Shown: positions 24,506 to 32,690 of the stretch, one piece after another | Layout: every line of letters starts with the position of its first letter | How positions within the stretch are numbered: the stretch's first letter is position 1 | From: Ruthenibacterium avium | Lineage (GTDB): Bacteria > Bacillota > Clostridia > Oscillospirales > Ruminococcaceae | Length of the DNA stretch: 64,000 nt | Direction: 5' to 3' | Assembly: GCA_019118905.1 (NCBI GenBank) | Contig: DWYA01000096.1 | Span: 1 to 64,000 of the forward strand | Program-made: the position numbers and the translations under genes | Notes under the pieces: model-generated | Told to the model about the DNA's origin: nothing | Databases searched by the model: none | Seen by the model: only the letters and a program-made list of their open reading frames with translations

Positions 24506-25054
24506 TTACACACAGGGGCATTTTTTGCAGCCGAAGCAGCCTTTGGAACACGCAAAGCGATCACTTTCTTTGGCGTTTGCGTCGCACGTTTCAAAAAAAG
24601 AGTTCTGCGTATTTAAAAAAGCCTCCAAATTTTCGCATGAATCATCCGCCATTTTTTTCAGCTGCTGCAACAGCTTGCTCTGCGACTCTTCGTCCAACGA
24701 TTCCAAAAGGGTTTCAATCCATTCGTCGCGCATATGGTACAGGCCTTCAATCAGGGGAAGGGCTTTCGTTGTTGTTTTCAAGTGGCGAATACGCTTATCC
24801 TGCGGATCAACCGACACAACAACATAACCCTCGTCCGCCAGCTTTTTCACCGCTTTTGTAACGGTGCCTTTGTCGTAGTTGCCAAGCTTTGCAAGGTCGT
24901 ACATAGTAATGCCTTCATTTTCAAAAATGCGTAGTAAAAAGAATTGCTGCCCGCTTCCGATTCGGTGTTTCTCCAATAATCCACTGAAATAACGGTTGGT
25001 GTTTCGGTGGAGGATAGAAACATAAGTCAAAACAGCGTTGGAACGATAATCCAC
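24506..25054 (-). CDS. MarR-family regulator with C-terminal Cys cluster
   Basis: A 182-aa MarR protein. GTG 25054 is chosen for the ideal AAGGAGG 6 bases upstream. The winged helix covers about residues 40-110 (MYDLAKLGNYDKGTVTKAVKKL with wing DPQDKRIR). The tail after residue 165 is unusual: FACSKGCFGCKKCPCV, with five Cys in spacing C-x3-C-x2-C-x2-C-x-C, suitable for a metal or Fe-S centre. It is divergent from an aldo/keto reductase with two ferredoxin-like clusters, with a strong palindrome between them. A redox- or metal-responsive repressor is a reasonable inference. Confidence 0.85.
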   Translation of the reverse strand: MDYRSNAVLTYVSILHRNTNRYFSGLLEKHRIGSGQQFFLLRIFENEGITMYDLAKLGNYDKGTVTKAVKKLADEGYVVVSVDPQDKRIRHLKTTTKALPLIEGLYHMRDEWIETLLESLDEESQSKLLQQLKKMADDSCENLEAFLNTQNSFFETCDANAKESDRFACSKGCFGCKKCPCV

Positions 25055-25155
25055 AAGATACCTCCTTAAAATAGTAAGCAAATTTATTATACTGTATGTT
25101 GCGTCATGCATCAATAGCAAAAAATATTTTTTTACTAAAAATCACCAGTTTTTTC

Positions 25156-25181
25156 AAAATTGTAACCGTTGTTACAATTTT
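25156..25181. promoter_or_regulatory. Perfect inverted repeat between marR and aldo/keto reductase
   Basis: AAAATTGTAAC-CGTT-GTTACAATTTT: two perfect 11-bp arms in the divergent intergenic region. Most likely the operator of the adjacent MarR protein, controlling both genes. Confidence 0.72.
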
Positions 25182-25281
25182 CTTTCTTAAATTCGTAAAA
25201 AATCAAGCATTTTCAGTATAGAAAAATTTTTGTGTTTGCATTATCATATAAGCATCTAGTGATTTGTTATGAGGTGTGGGA

Positions 25282-26394
25282 ATGAAAACAAGAATGTTTC
25301 GCAAAGAAAAATTGAGCTTGCTGGGGTTTGGCTGTATGCGTATGCCGGAAACAGCGCCGGGCTCCATCGACCGCAAAAAAGCATTTGAAATGCTGGACGC
25401 CGCATATGATGCAGGGGTGAACTATTACGACACCGCCTACCCCTATCACGCCGGAGATTCCGAAGTGATGCTGGGCGAGTGGCTGCGCACAAAGCCGCGT
25501 GAAAGCCTGTATGTGGCCAGCAAGTTTCCGGTTTGGAAGGCAAGCTGCCGCGAGGATTTTTTCACTATTTTTGAAGAACAGCGCCAAAAGCTGGGCGTGG
25601 AAACCATTGACTTTTATTTGCTCCATGCTTTGAACGCACAGCGGGAGGAAACGCTTTTGCAGTGGGACTTGTTCTCCGCTGCCGAAGAACTGCGGGCACA
25701 AGGCAAAATTCGCTATCTCGGCTTTTCCTTCCACGACGAATACCCTGTGTTTGAACGTCTGTTGGAACGCGCCGACTGGGACTTTTGTCAGCTTCAGCTG
25801 AACTATATGGATACCGATGTTCAGGCCGGAATTCGCGGTTATCAGCTGGCCGCAGAAAAAGGCATTCCCGTAATGGTGATGGAACCGGTGAAAGGCGGAA
25901 GCCTCGCCAATCCGCCCCAGGATGTGCAAAGGGTGTTCCAAGCGCTTCATCCCGATTGGTCCGGCGCTTCTTGGGCGCTGCGCTGGGTGGCGTCGCTGGA
26001 GAATGTGGCTGTGATTTTATCCGGCATGAGCACGTTGCAGCAGGTAGAGGATAACTTAAATACCTTTGCTTGCGCAGAGCCCTTAACCGAGGAGGAAAAG
26101 CGCGCTGTGGAGCAGGCGGCGGCCATTTACCGCAGCCGTGTGCGTGTGCCGTGTACCGGCTGTGCCTATTGTATGCCCTGCCCGGCAGGGGTGAATATTC
26201 CCGAGATTTTCAAAATCTATAACCACGCCAGCGTTTATGATATGCAGCAGCAGGGCAAAGGCAATTACCGCCAGCTGGACGATAAGCAAAAGGCTGCACA
26301 TTGCGTCAAATGCGGAAAGTGCGTGAAAGCTTGCCCGCAAAAAATTGCCATTCCCGAGATGATGACAGAAATCAACCAGTGGGCAAACGGTTAA
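25282..26394 (+). CDS. Aldo/keto reductase with C-terminal ferredoxin-like domain
   Basis: A 370-aa protein. Residues 1-275 form the (beta/alpha)8 aldo/keto reductase fold with catalytic DTAYPYH (Asp/Tyr), Lys in VASKFPVW and His in YLLHAL. The C-terminal part has two Cys clusters, CTGCAYCMPCP and CVKCGKCVKACP, of the 4Fe-4S type. This is the common clostridial form (COG1453) and probably accepts electrons from ferredoxin. ATG 25282 has GAGGTG upstream. Its physiological substrate is unknown. Divergent from the Cys-cluster MarR protein. Confidence 0.92.
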   Translation: MKTRMFRKEKLSLLGFGCMRMPETAPGSIDRKKAFEMLDAAYDAGVNYYDTAYPYHAGDSEVMLGEWLRTKPRESLYVASKFPVWKASCREDFFTIFEEQRQKLGVETIDFYLLHALNAQREETLLQWDLFSAAEELRAQGKIRYLGFSFHDEYPVFERLLERADWDFCQLQLNYMDTDVQAGIRGYQLAAEKGIPVMVMEPVKGGSLANPPQDVQRVFQALHPDWSGASWALRWVASLENVAVILSGMSTLQQVEDNLNTFACAEPLTEEEKRAVEQAAAIYRSRVRVPCTGCAYCMPCPAGVNIPEIFKIYNHASVYDMQQQGKGNYRQLDDKQKAAHCVKCGKCVKACPQKIAIPEMMTEINQWANG

Positions 26395-26437
26395 CGACAT
26401 AGGGATACAAAGTGCCGCAAAGAAAAAGGAGTTTTTT

Positions 26438-27199
26438 ATGGTTCAATTGATTGCCAGCGATATCGACGGAACACTGTTGCAGGGGACGCATGAGCTGTCG
26501 GAAGACTTGTTTGTGCAAATTCGCAGATTAAAGCAAAACGGCATCATCTTCTGTGCAGCAAGCGGCAGACGCTATACCGACCTGCGCCGCTTGTTCCGTC
26601 CGGTGGCAGACGAGATTGCTTATGTTTGTGAAAATGGAGCAATCGTTTACTACGAAAATCAAGTCGTTTTCCGCAAGGGCCTTGTAAGAGAAACGGCAAA
26701 TCAGATTGCACGGCACATCATGGAGACACCGTCGTGTGAAGTTTTGATTTCCGGCGAAAGCGCCGCTTATATTTTGCCGAAAGAAGAAAGCTTTTTGCAA
26801 GAAATTCAGCCCTTTATCAGCGGCGTGGTACTTACAGTAGGTGCGTTGGAGGACATCCATGAGGAGGTTCTCAAAGTGTCTGCCTATTGCCGAAACGGTT
26901 CGGCAGCGTGTGCCGAAGATTTCGCACAGCAATGGGGCCAAAAGGTACATGTGGCCATCTCCGGCCAAACATGGCTCGACTTCAATACATCCGATAAGGG
27001 ACAAGGGCTCAGCGCACTTTGCCATATGCTGCAAATTCCTGCAAGGGATGTAATGGCATTTGGCGATAATTATAACGACATTCCCATGATGCGCTGGGTG
27101 GGGATGCCTTATTTGATGAAAAACGGCATCACGCCGGAACAAGTCGGTGTGGCGGCTGCGATAACCGAGCGAGTGGAGCCGGTTCTGCGGCAATTATAA
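26438..27199 (+). CDS. HAD-superfamily hydrolase, Cof-type phosphatase
   Basis: A 253-aa phosphatase with motif I ASDIDGTLL (residues 5-13), motif II AASGR, and motif IV FGDNYNDIPM, with a Cof-type (C2B) cap between. These enzymes dephosphorylate sugar phosphates or flavin/pyridoxal phosphates. AAAAGGAG precedes ATG 26438. It is 43 bases behind the reductase and probably cotranscribed; terminated at 27216-27255. Confidence 0.92.
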   Translation: MVQLIASDIDGTLLQGTHELSEDLFVQIRRLKQNGIIFCAASGRRYTDLRRLFRPVADEIAYVCENGAIVYYENQVVFRKGLVRETANQIARHIMETPSCEVLISGESAAYILPKEESFLQEIQPFISGVVLTVGALEDIHEEVLKVSAYCRNGSAACAEDFAQQWGQKVHVAISGQTWLDFNTSDKGQGLSALCHMLQIPARDVMAFGDNYNDIPMMRWVGMPYLMKNGITPEQVGVAAAITERVEPVLRQL

Positions 27200-27215
27200 A
27201 ATTAAGGAATACTCA

Positions 27216-27255
27216 GCCGGGGCATACGAAAAGGCAGTATGCCCCGGCATTTTTT
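27216..27255 (+). terminator. Terminator after HAD gene
   Basis: GCCGGGGCATAC / GTATGCCCCGGC, 12-bp perfect stem, 9-base loop, then ATTTTTT. Confidence 0.9.
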
Positions 27256-27400
27256 ATCAATGATAGAAACGATCTTGTTAATATTACCATTATTATGCAG
27301 AAAATTATGCAGAAAAATTTGAGCGGTTTCTGTAACTATGTTACATTTTTCACGATGTTTTTACTTTCTTATTTTATTTCAAAAAATAAGAAAGTAATGC

Positions 27401-27429
27401 TTGACATAGCCCGCATTCCATGCTATACT
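27401..27429 (+). promoter_or_regulatory. Promoter of the tRNA-Ser pair
   Basis: TTGACA (27401-27406), 17-base spacer, TATACT (27424-27429), 32 bases before the first tRNA. Confidence 0.82.
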
Positions 27430-27460
27430 AATAAAGCACTCTGAACTGCGATGCACTTTT

Positions 27461-27548
27461 GGAGAGGTGTCCGAGTGGTTTAAGGAGGCGGTCTTGAAAA
27501 CCGTTGAGCAGCAATGTTCCGTGGGTTCGAATCCCACCCTTTCCGCCA
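27461..27548 (+). tRNA. tRNA-Ser (anticodon UGA)
   Basis: The acceptor GGAGAGG pairs with CCTTTCC (one G-U), the anticodon loop CTTGAAA gives TGA, a long variable arm typical of serine tRNA follows (GAGCAGCAATGTTC), the T-loop is GTTCGAATC, and a CCA end is encoded. Confidence 0.96.
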
Positions 27549-27587
27549 ATTCGTTTTTAAGGCAAAACATAAAATTTATGTTACCAT

Positions 27588-27677
27588 GGAGATGTACTCA
27601 AGTGGTGACGAGGCTCCCCTGCTAAGGGAGTAGGTCGGGAAACCGGCGCGAGAGTTCAAATCTCTCCATCTCCGCCA
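27588..27677 (+). tRNA. tRNA-Ser (anticodon GCU)
   Basis: The acceptor GGAGATG pairs with CATCTCC, the anticodon stem CTCCC/GGGAG frames loop CTGCTAA (anticodon GCT), the variable arm is long (GGTCGGGAAACCGGC), and CCA is encoded. It lies 39 bases after the first serine tRNA in the same transcript. Confidence 0.96.
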
Positions 27678-27680
27678 TGC

Positions 27681-27717
27681 AACCCCACAACACGTTTGTG
27701 TTGTGGGGTTGTTTTTG
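27681..27717 (+). terminator. Terminator of the tRNA-Ser transcript
   Basis: AACCCCACAACAC / GTGTTGTGGGGTT, 13-bp perfect stem, GTTT loop, then GTTTTTG, 3 bases after the second tRNA. Confidence 0.92.
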
Positions 27718-27839
27718 TTAGTGCTTTAGCAAGAAGTTTCGCAAATATGCGAAACTTTTGTATAAAGTATGTTTGGAGGCTGATGCCCCAACGATGAATC
27801 GGTTGCTTCTACCGCACCAAAGCAGATTTTTGGCCAATA

Positions 27840-28458
27840 TCACCCCGCGTACAGCACGCCGGGCATAATTTCGGAGTTGCCGTTATATTCGTCCATATCC
27901 GGCTCAAAGGCGACAAGCTCGATAGAACCGTTTTCAATTTCCGCGGTATCAATTACAATGCCGGTAGCGCCTTCTGTAATCGTTTCATATCCAGACGGCT
28001 CGTCTTCCTCGGCGAAAACATAGATTTTAGAAAAATAGATTCGGTAGCGGGTTTCGTCGTCCGTTGTAATTTTTCCAATGAGGTAATCTTTCGATGCATC
28101 GGTTTCATAGATGCCGATACGCGCCGCAGGGCCGTCGTTTTCTAACGTATCTTTGGCAAAGCTGATGCCAACGCGGTTATCCTCTTTTTTTTGCCGCCCA
28201 AGTGGTTTGTTTTCCGTCTCCGTTGATCTCACTGGCTCCCAGCTGATCCATCAATGCAAGGATTTCTTCCTGCTCCAAAGCACGCCAGCCATCGTCCGGT
28301 ATTGACACACTTGAGGCTTCGGAAACAGCTTCGGACGAAGAAGCTGTCTGCTGAGAAGAAGATGCTGGTACCGCCGACTGTGTGTTGTTGGCTGCTGTAC
28401 AAGCGGCCAAACTTCCCACTAAGACAAAAGCTGCGATGAACGAAAGCAACGATTTCAT
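27840..28458 (-). pseudogene. Putative lipoprotein gene with a frameshift in an A8 tract
   Basis: ATG 28458 opens MKSLLSFIAAFVLVGSLAAC, a lipoprotein signal with lipidated Cys20, followed by a Ser/Ala-rich linker and a short DGWRALEQEEILALMDQLGA segment. At 28185-28192 eight A (minus strand) shift the frame and the first part stops at 28177. With seven A the reading continues as WAAKKEDNRVGI and runs to 27840, a polar domain rich in beta-strand-like segments (YRIYFSKIYVFAEED). The intact protein would be about 205 aa. A disabling mutation, slippage-based phase variation or a sequence error are all possible. The family is not recognised. Confidence 0.65.
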
Positions 28459-28588
28459 AGAACATCCCCATTTTTCCACAGTAGAAAATAATTTTGGCTT
28501 CATTATATCGCATCCGGCATCGCTGCACAAGTTTCAATTTGTAAATGAATCGCTCTGGGGAAGAATCACAAAGGAGCGTGAAATCCTC

Positions 28589-28617
28589 TTGCTAGCAAAA
28601 GGAAAAAGCGGTACAAT
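28589..28617 (+). promoter_or_regulatory. Promoter of the Fe-alcohol dehydrogenase gene
   Basis: TTGCTA (28589-28594), 17-base spacer, TACAAT (28612-28617). Confidence 0.62.
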
Positions 28618-28667
28618 GAATGTAAATTGACGACATCGTCAAAATGTTTGGGAAAGAGGGAATTGAT

Positions 28668-29849
28668 ATGCACAGTTTTGTTTATTACAGCCCCACGAAA
28701 GTGGTTTTCGGAAAGGATACACAAAGACAAGTCGCACAGCTGGCGCGGGAGTTTGGCGCATCGCGTGTCATGATTGTTTACGGCTCGGGCAGTGTAGTAA
28801 GAAGCGGTCTTTTGGCAGAAATTGAAGCGATTATGGCGCAAGATGGTCTGCCGTGCTGCACCTTGGGCGGTGTACAGCCCAACCCGCGCACCGCGCTGGC
28901 GCGCGAAGGTGCAAAAAAAGCAATTGAGTTTGGCGCGGACTTCATCTTGGCTGTGGGCGGTGGCAGCGTAATCGACACGGCAAAAGCCATTGCCCACGGG
29001 GCCGCAACGCCTGAGGTGGATTTGTGGGAGTACTGGAAAGGGACAAAAACGGTAGAACGCAGCTTGCCGGTCGGTGTAGTGCTTACCATTTCCGCAGCGG
29101 GAAGTGAAACGAGTGATTCCGCCGTTTTGACAGACGAGGAAAGCGGAACAAAGCGCGGCATTAACACGCCGTTTAACCGTCCGCGTTTTGCCATTATGAA
29201 CCCGGAATTGACCTACACCCTGCCGCGTTATCAAGTCGCCTGCGGTGTTGTTGATATTATGATGCACACCATGGACCGCTATTTCAACCCGGTGAAAGGC
29301 AATGATTTGACAGACGCATTTGCCGAGGCACTTTTGCGCACCGTGATGCGCTATGGGGTAACGGCAGTGAACAATCCGCATGACGAGCAGGCAATGAGCG
29401 AGCTGATGTGGTGCGGCAGTGTGTCCCATAACGGCTTGACCGGTCTCGGCGGTTTAATGGATTTCTGCCCGCACAAGCTGGGTCATGAGCTGAGTGGCCG
29501 CTTTGACGTAGCGCATGGCGCCAGCCTTTCCGTAATGTGGGGAGCATGGGCAACGTATAGCCGCAGCGAACATCCCGAACGCTTTGCACAGTTCGCAAAA
29601 GAGGTGCTTGGCATCACTGAAACAGACGTTGAGCGTGCAGGAAAAATGGCAATTGAAGAAGTGGTGAATTATTTCCGCAAGCTGGAAATGCCTACGTCCT
29701 TCACCGAGCTGGGAATTGGTGTGCAGCCTGAGGAAGTTCTGCAAGACATGGCTATGCGTGCGACACGCGGCGATACCATTCAACTGGGCAGCTTCCGTCC
29801 GCTGAATGCCCAAAGAGCGCTGGAAGTATATCGGTTGGCGAACCATTAA
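28668..29849 (+). CDS. Iron-containing alcohol dehydrogenase (butanol dehydrogenase type)
   Basis: A 393-aa group III alcohol dehydrogenase. NAD(P)-binding GGGSVIDTAKAIAHG (about residues 96-110) and metal-binding His residues in the C-terminal helical domain (CPHKLGHELSG; FDVAHGASLSVMWGAW) are present. ATG 28668 follows AAAGAGGGA; ATG 28644 would include that site. Close to BdhA/YqhD enzymes that reduce aldehydes to alcohols, so likely an aldehyde-disposal or fermentative step. Monocistronic. Confidence 0.9.
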   Translation: MHSFVYYSPTKVVFGKDTQRQVAQLAREFGASRVMIVYGSGSVVRSGLLAEIEAIMAQDGLPCCTLGGVQPNPRTALAREGAKKAIEFGADFILAVGGGSVIDTAKAIAHGAATPEVDLWEYWKGTKTVERSLPVGVVLTISAAGSETSDSAVLTDEESGTKRGINTPFNRPRFAIMNPELTYTLPRYQVACGVVDIMMHTMDRYFNPVKGNDLTDAFAEALLRTVMRYGVTAVNNPHDEQAMSELMWCGSVSHNGLTGLGGLMDFCPHKLGHELSGRFDVAHGASLSVMWGAWATYSRSEHPERFAQFAKEVLGITETDVERAGKMAIEEVVNYFRKLEMPTSFTELGIGVQPEEVLQDMAMRATRGDTIQLGSFRPLNAQRALEVYRLANH

Positions 29850-29976
29850 ATAAAGGCGAACGGTACTGTCAAAGCTTTTCGTTTGTGAAAAAGCCGCTTT
29901 TCGGTATTCTTTCAATCAAACTGTGAATAGGATATCATGCCATTAAGCGAAAAAGACAAAAGTATCCAAATGACAC

Positions 29977-30010
29977 GAAAAGCCCCCGGAGGTCGCATCT
30001 TCGGGGGTTT
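29977..30010. terminator. GC-rich hairpin after the alcohol dehydrogenase gene
   Basis: Stem AAGCCCCCG / CGGGGGTTT region with loop containing AGGTCGCATCTT; T-rich on both sides but without a long run. Between convergent genes. Confidence 0.55.
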
Positions 30011-30096
30011 CAGCGTCTTTTGCTGTTGTTTTTGCAGGCAGAATACATATAGGCGTGCGGCCAGTACGCACAGCCTTTTTCTATGGAGAAATGATG

Positions 30097-30429
30097 TTAA
30101 TGGATACCAAACAGATCGTTTAATAAGGGAATCACGTTTATCAGCGGTTCCTCATAGGGATGAATTTCTTTGATAATTTTTAAGGCTTCCTCTACGCAAT
30201 TGAAAGGACAGCGCACCTCTAATCTATATTCCTGACCGCAGCATAGCTCGTCGATTTTTCCCTGAAAAGGGTGGCTGCCCACTTCGGGCTTCCATGTTCC
30301 CGACACCTCAGAATACGAAGAAACATGACTATAAGCGCCAACATTGCATGCGCCGATTTGCGACAATGCCGAAATGAGCGGCTGTATATAGTCTTTCGGC
30401 GTATAAATTTCTAATTTGACCTGTTTCAC
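30097..30429 (-). CDS. Stand-alone NIF3-type (CutA/PII-like) domain protein
   Basis: A 110-aa protein matching the insert domain of NIF3/YqfO proteins: VKLEIYTPKDYIQPLISALSQ at the start, GAYSHVSSYSEVSGTWKP in the middle and the family end motif HPYEEPLINVIPL. The flanking NIF3 metal-hydrolase domains are missing, as in other stand-alone copies. GTG 30429 is chosen for AAAGGAG. The fold is PII/CutA-like and likely oligomeric; function unknown. Confidence 0.75.
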   Translation of the reverse strand: MKQVKLEIYTPKDYIQPLISALSQIGACNVGAYSHVSSYSEVSGTWKPEVGSHPFQGKIDELCCGQEYRLEVRCPFNCVEEALKIIKEIHPYEEPLINVIPLLNDLFGIH

Positions 30430-30502
30430 TTTGAGCTCCTTTCCTATCTGGTGTCTGTTCTTCAAAGAAGAAAAAGGCAAAGCAAGAATTTAAGTGATAA
30501 AA

Positions 30503-30535
30503 CAAAAAAAGGCAAGCCCAATGGGCTTGCCGTTT
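30503..30535 (-). terminator. Terminator of tRNA-Thr
   Basis: GGCAAGCCC / GGGCTTGCC 9-bp perfect stem, ending in a seven-T run on the minus strand, adjacent to the tRNA 3' end. Confidence 0.9.
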
Positions 30536-30611
30536 TGGAGCTGGTGGACGGATTCGAACCCCCGACCTGCTGATTACAAATCAGCTGCTCTACCAGCTGA
30601 GCTACACCAGC
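30536..30611 (-). tRNA. tRNA-Thr (anticodon UGU)
   Basis: The acceptor GCTGGTG pairs with CACCAGC, the D-arm is GCTCAGCTGGTAGAGC, the anticodon stem GCTGA/TCAGC frames TTTGTAA (anticodon TGT), and CCA is encoded. The T-stem (GGGGG with CCGTC) has a G-G mismatch and a G-U pair, a small irregularity. 76 nt. Confidence 0.95.
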
Positions 30612-30710
30612 GCAACACAAAGTGTCAACAAGGGATATTATACAGAACGGATGTCATTTTGTCAATACTTTTTCTTTTTTAATTTTTAATTGTATCATAG
30701 ATGCACGCAA

Positions 30711-30755
30711 AAAAAGAAAAGCGACACGCTGAAAACAGCTGTCGCTTCTCTTTTT
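30711..30755 (-). terminator. Terminator of the PotD-like gene
   Basis: AAGCGACA / TGTCGCTT stem with an A-rich 5' and T-rich 3' flank (minus strand ends TTTTCTTTTTTT). It lies 40 bases past the stop of the binding-protein gene. Confidence 0.75.
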
Positions 30756-30793
30756 ACGAAACGTTATAATATTATGAGTTATAACAAAATGGA

Positions 30794-31903
30794 TTATTCG
30801 CAGGCTGCTTTGAACTCTGTCCAAACGCGCACATGCTCCTCGTCAGCCTCGGGGGTGATGTTTTGAATCATCTCCATCTTATCGGGGGTAAAGTCTTCCG
30901 GCAAGGTCAAAAATGCCTGATATTCTTCCGAGATCAGCGCATCGGCCTCTTTGTTGGTGCTGTAATAGCCGATATACTCAAAGCACTGCTTTGCCACCTC
31001 GGGGCGCAGGATATAGTTGATAAACTCGTGTGCTTCGTCGGGGTGGGGTGCGGCAGACGGGATGAACTGTGCCATAATGCCAAAGCCCAAGCCCTCCGAC
31101 GGATAAACAACCTTTAAATCGGGGTTTGCCATGCAGGCCAAAGTGACTTGGCTGGTATACATCACGGCGGCGGACACTTCGCCGGAAAGCAAATCGTCCT
31201 GCACATTGCTGTCTTTAATCAAACGGATATTCGGTGCAAGCTCCAGCAATTTTTCGCCCGCCTTGGCAATGGTAGCGGTATCGGTGGTGTTGTAGCTTTC
31301 GCCCAGCACTTTCAGCGCCATGCCGTTTACAACGCGATAATTGCCAATCACCGCTAAAGAATCCGCCAGACCGGCATCCCAAAGGTCAGCATAGCCTGTG
31401 ATTTCTACGTCCGTCAAGGTCGGGTCATAGACGATGGTTTGCACACCCGAACCGTAGGGAACCGTATAGGCGTCTTCCGGGTCAAAGAATTGACCTTGGA
31501 ACAACGGATTGACATTGCCCAAGTTTGTCAGTTTCTCTTTGTCCAGCTCCTGAACCAGTCCCTCGGCAATCGCAGATTCAATAATGTAGTCGTCTGCGAT
31601 GACAACGTCGTAATCCCCGCCTTTGGCTGCGGCAAGCTTTGCCAACATGGTTTCGTCGGTGTCAAACGCTGTAAAATTGACACGGATACCGGTTTCCTGT
31701 GTAAATGCATCCAAAACTTCCTGCGGGAACATATTTTCCCAAGTGAACAGGTTAAGCTCGCGGTCAGCAGTGGCAGCGGCAGAAGCTGTGCCGGTTTGAG
31801 CTGTACTGCCGGAAGCGGCACCGCTGGAAGAAGCGCCGGAACACCCGGCCAACAAACCAACGGACAGTGACAATGCTGCAACAGCGGAAAAAATACGCTT
31901 CAT
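30794..31903 (-). CDS. Polyamine-type ABC transporter substrate-binding lipoprotein (PotD-like), orphan
   Basis: A 369-aa lipoprotein. The signal MKRIFSAVAALSLSVGLLAGC is lipidated at Cys21, followed by a Ser/Ala/Gly linker and a mature part starting LNLFTWENMFPQEVLDAF, the hallmark of spermidine/putrescine-binding proteins. Further motifs are YDVVIADDYIIESA and VPYGSGVQTIVYDP. ATG 31903 has GGAGGG upstream. No permease or ATPase gene is adjacent: it has its own promoter and terminator, so it must serve a transporter encoded elsewhere or be a remnant. Confidence 0.88.
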   Translation of the reverse strand: MKRIFSAVAALSLSVGLLAGCSGASSSGAASGSTAQTGTASAAATADRELNLFTWENMFPQEVLDAFTQETGIRVNFTAFDTDETMLAKLAAAKGGDYDVVIADDYIIESAIAEGLVQELDKEKLTNLGNVNPLFQGQFFDPEDAYTVPYGSGVQTIVYDPTLTDVEITGYADLWDAGLADSLAVIGNYRVVNGMALKVLGESYNTTDTATIAKAGEKLLELAPNIRLIKDSNVQDDLLSGEVSAAVMYTSQVTLACMANPDLKVVYPSEGLGFGIMAQFIPSAAPHPDEAHEFINYILRPEVAKQCFEYIGYYSTNKEADALISEEYQAFLTLPEDFTPDKMEMIQNITPEADEEHVRVWTEFKAACE

Positions 31904-31987
31904 ATGAAAAATCCCTCCACAAACAAAAGCTGTTTGGCACGCAGTTTTTTGCACTCGGCGCAAGGGACTGCGAAACCATACTTGTTA

Positions 31988-32016
31988 AGTATACGTTTTT
32001 TTAGCAGCAATTACAA
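31988..32016 (-). promoter_or_regulatory. Promoter of the PotD-like gene
   Basis: On the minus strand TTGTAA (32016-32011), 17-base spacer, TATACT (31993-31988). Confidence 0.68.
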
Positions 32017-32153
32017 GCGATTCGGCAAAATTTCTTGATTTTGTAATGAGTTGTATCTTTTGCGCAAAGCACAAAGAGTTACAGCATTTTTACAAAATCA
32101 CTGTGCAAGCGCCCCTGATTTGTGCTACAATACAAAGAAAGGTGGTGCGAGTG

Positions 32154-32678
32154 ATGGCAAGATTGTTGATTTTGGGTGCGGGAGGCTATGGCCGAACGGT
32201 GGCGCAAGCCGCTGCGGGCATGTTTGAGGAAATTGCTTTTTTAGATGATCAAGCTGCTGCGGCGCTGGGGCCGTGTGTCGATTACGAAAAGTGGAAGGGC
32301 ATTTATCAATATGCCTATCCGGCGTTCGGTAACAATGAGCTGCGCAAAAAGTGGCTGGATGTGTTGGAACAGGCAGGGTTTTCTTTGCCGGTAATTGTTC
32401 ATCCGCGCGCGTGGGTCAGCCCCTCTGCGGTCATGGAGCCGGGCAGCGTGGTGCTGGCGATGGCTTGTGTAGGGGCAGATAGCCGTGTGTGCCGCGGCGC
32501 CATTATCAATATGGGGGCGCTGATTGACCACGATTGTGTGGTAGGTGCTTGTGTTCATGCCGCGCCCGGCGCAGTGGTCAAAGCGGGCAACCATTTAGAG
32601 CCCGGCGAAAAAGTGGAATCCGGCGAAGTGCGCGAGCGCAAGGAATATGTGGCGTGTAAGCCGAAAATAAACGATTGA
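32154..32678 (+). CDS. NeuD/PglD-like sugar O-acyltransferase
   Basis: A 174-aa protein of the sialic acid O-acetyltransferase NeuD family. The N-terminal Rossmann-like part (RLLILGAGGYGRTVAQAA) is followed by left-handed beta-helix repeats (SAVMEPGSVVLAMACVG, GAIINMGALIDHDCVVGAC), with the conserved His of the acyl-transfer site (DHDCVVG). A TACAAT at about 32126 and AAAGGTGG precede ATG 32154. The neighbouring gene encodes a second copy of the same domain fused to a kinase, so the two may act together or form a mixed trimer. The acceptor is unknown. Confidence 0.82.
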   Translation: MARLLILGAGGYGRTVAQAAAGMFEEIAFLDDQAAAALGPCVDYEKWKGIYQYAYPAFGNNELRKKWLDVLEQAGFSLPVIVHPRAWVSPSAVMEPGSVVLAMACVGADSRVCRGAIINMGALIDHDCVVGACVHAAPGAVVKAGNHLEPGEKVESGEVRERKEYVACKPKIND

Positions 32679-32690
32679 AGGAGCTTTTAT

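Noticed and set aside
24244..24861. Plus-strand frame of 205 codons after the ABC permease
   Set aside because: It overlaps the permease end, runs through the terminator and lies opposite the MarR gene; no motif or ribosome site.
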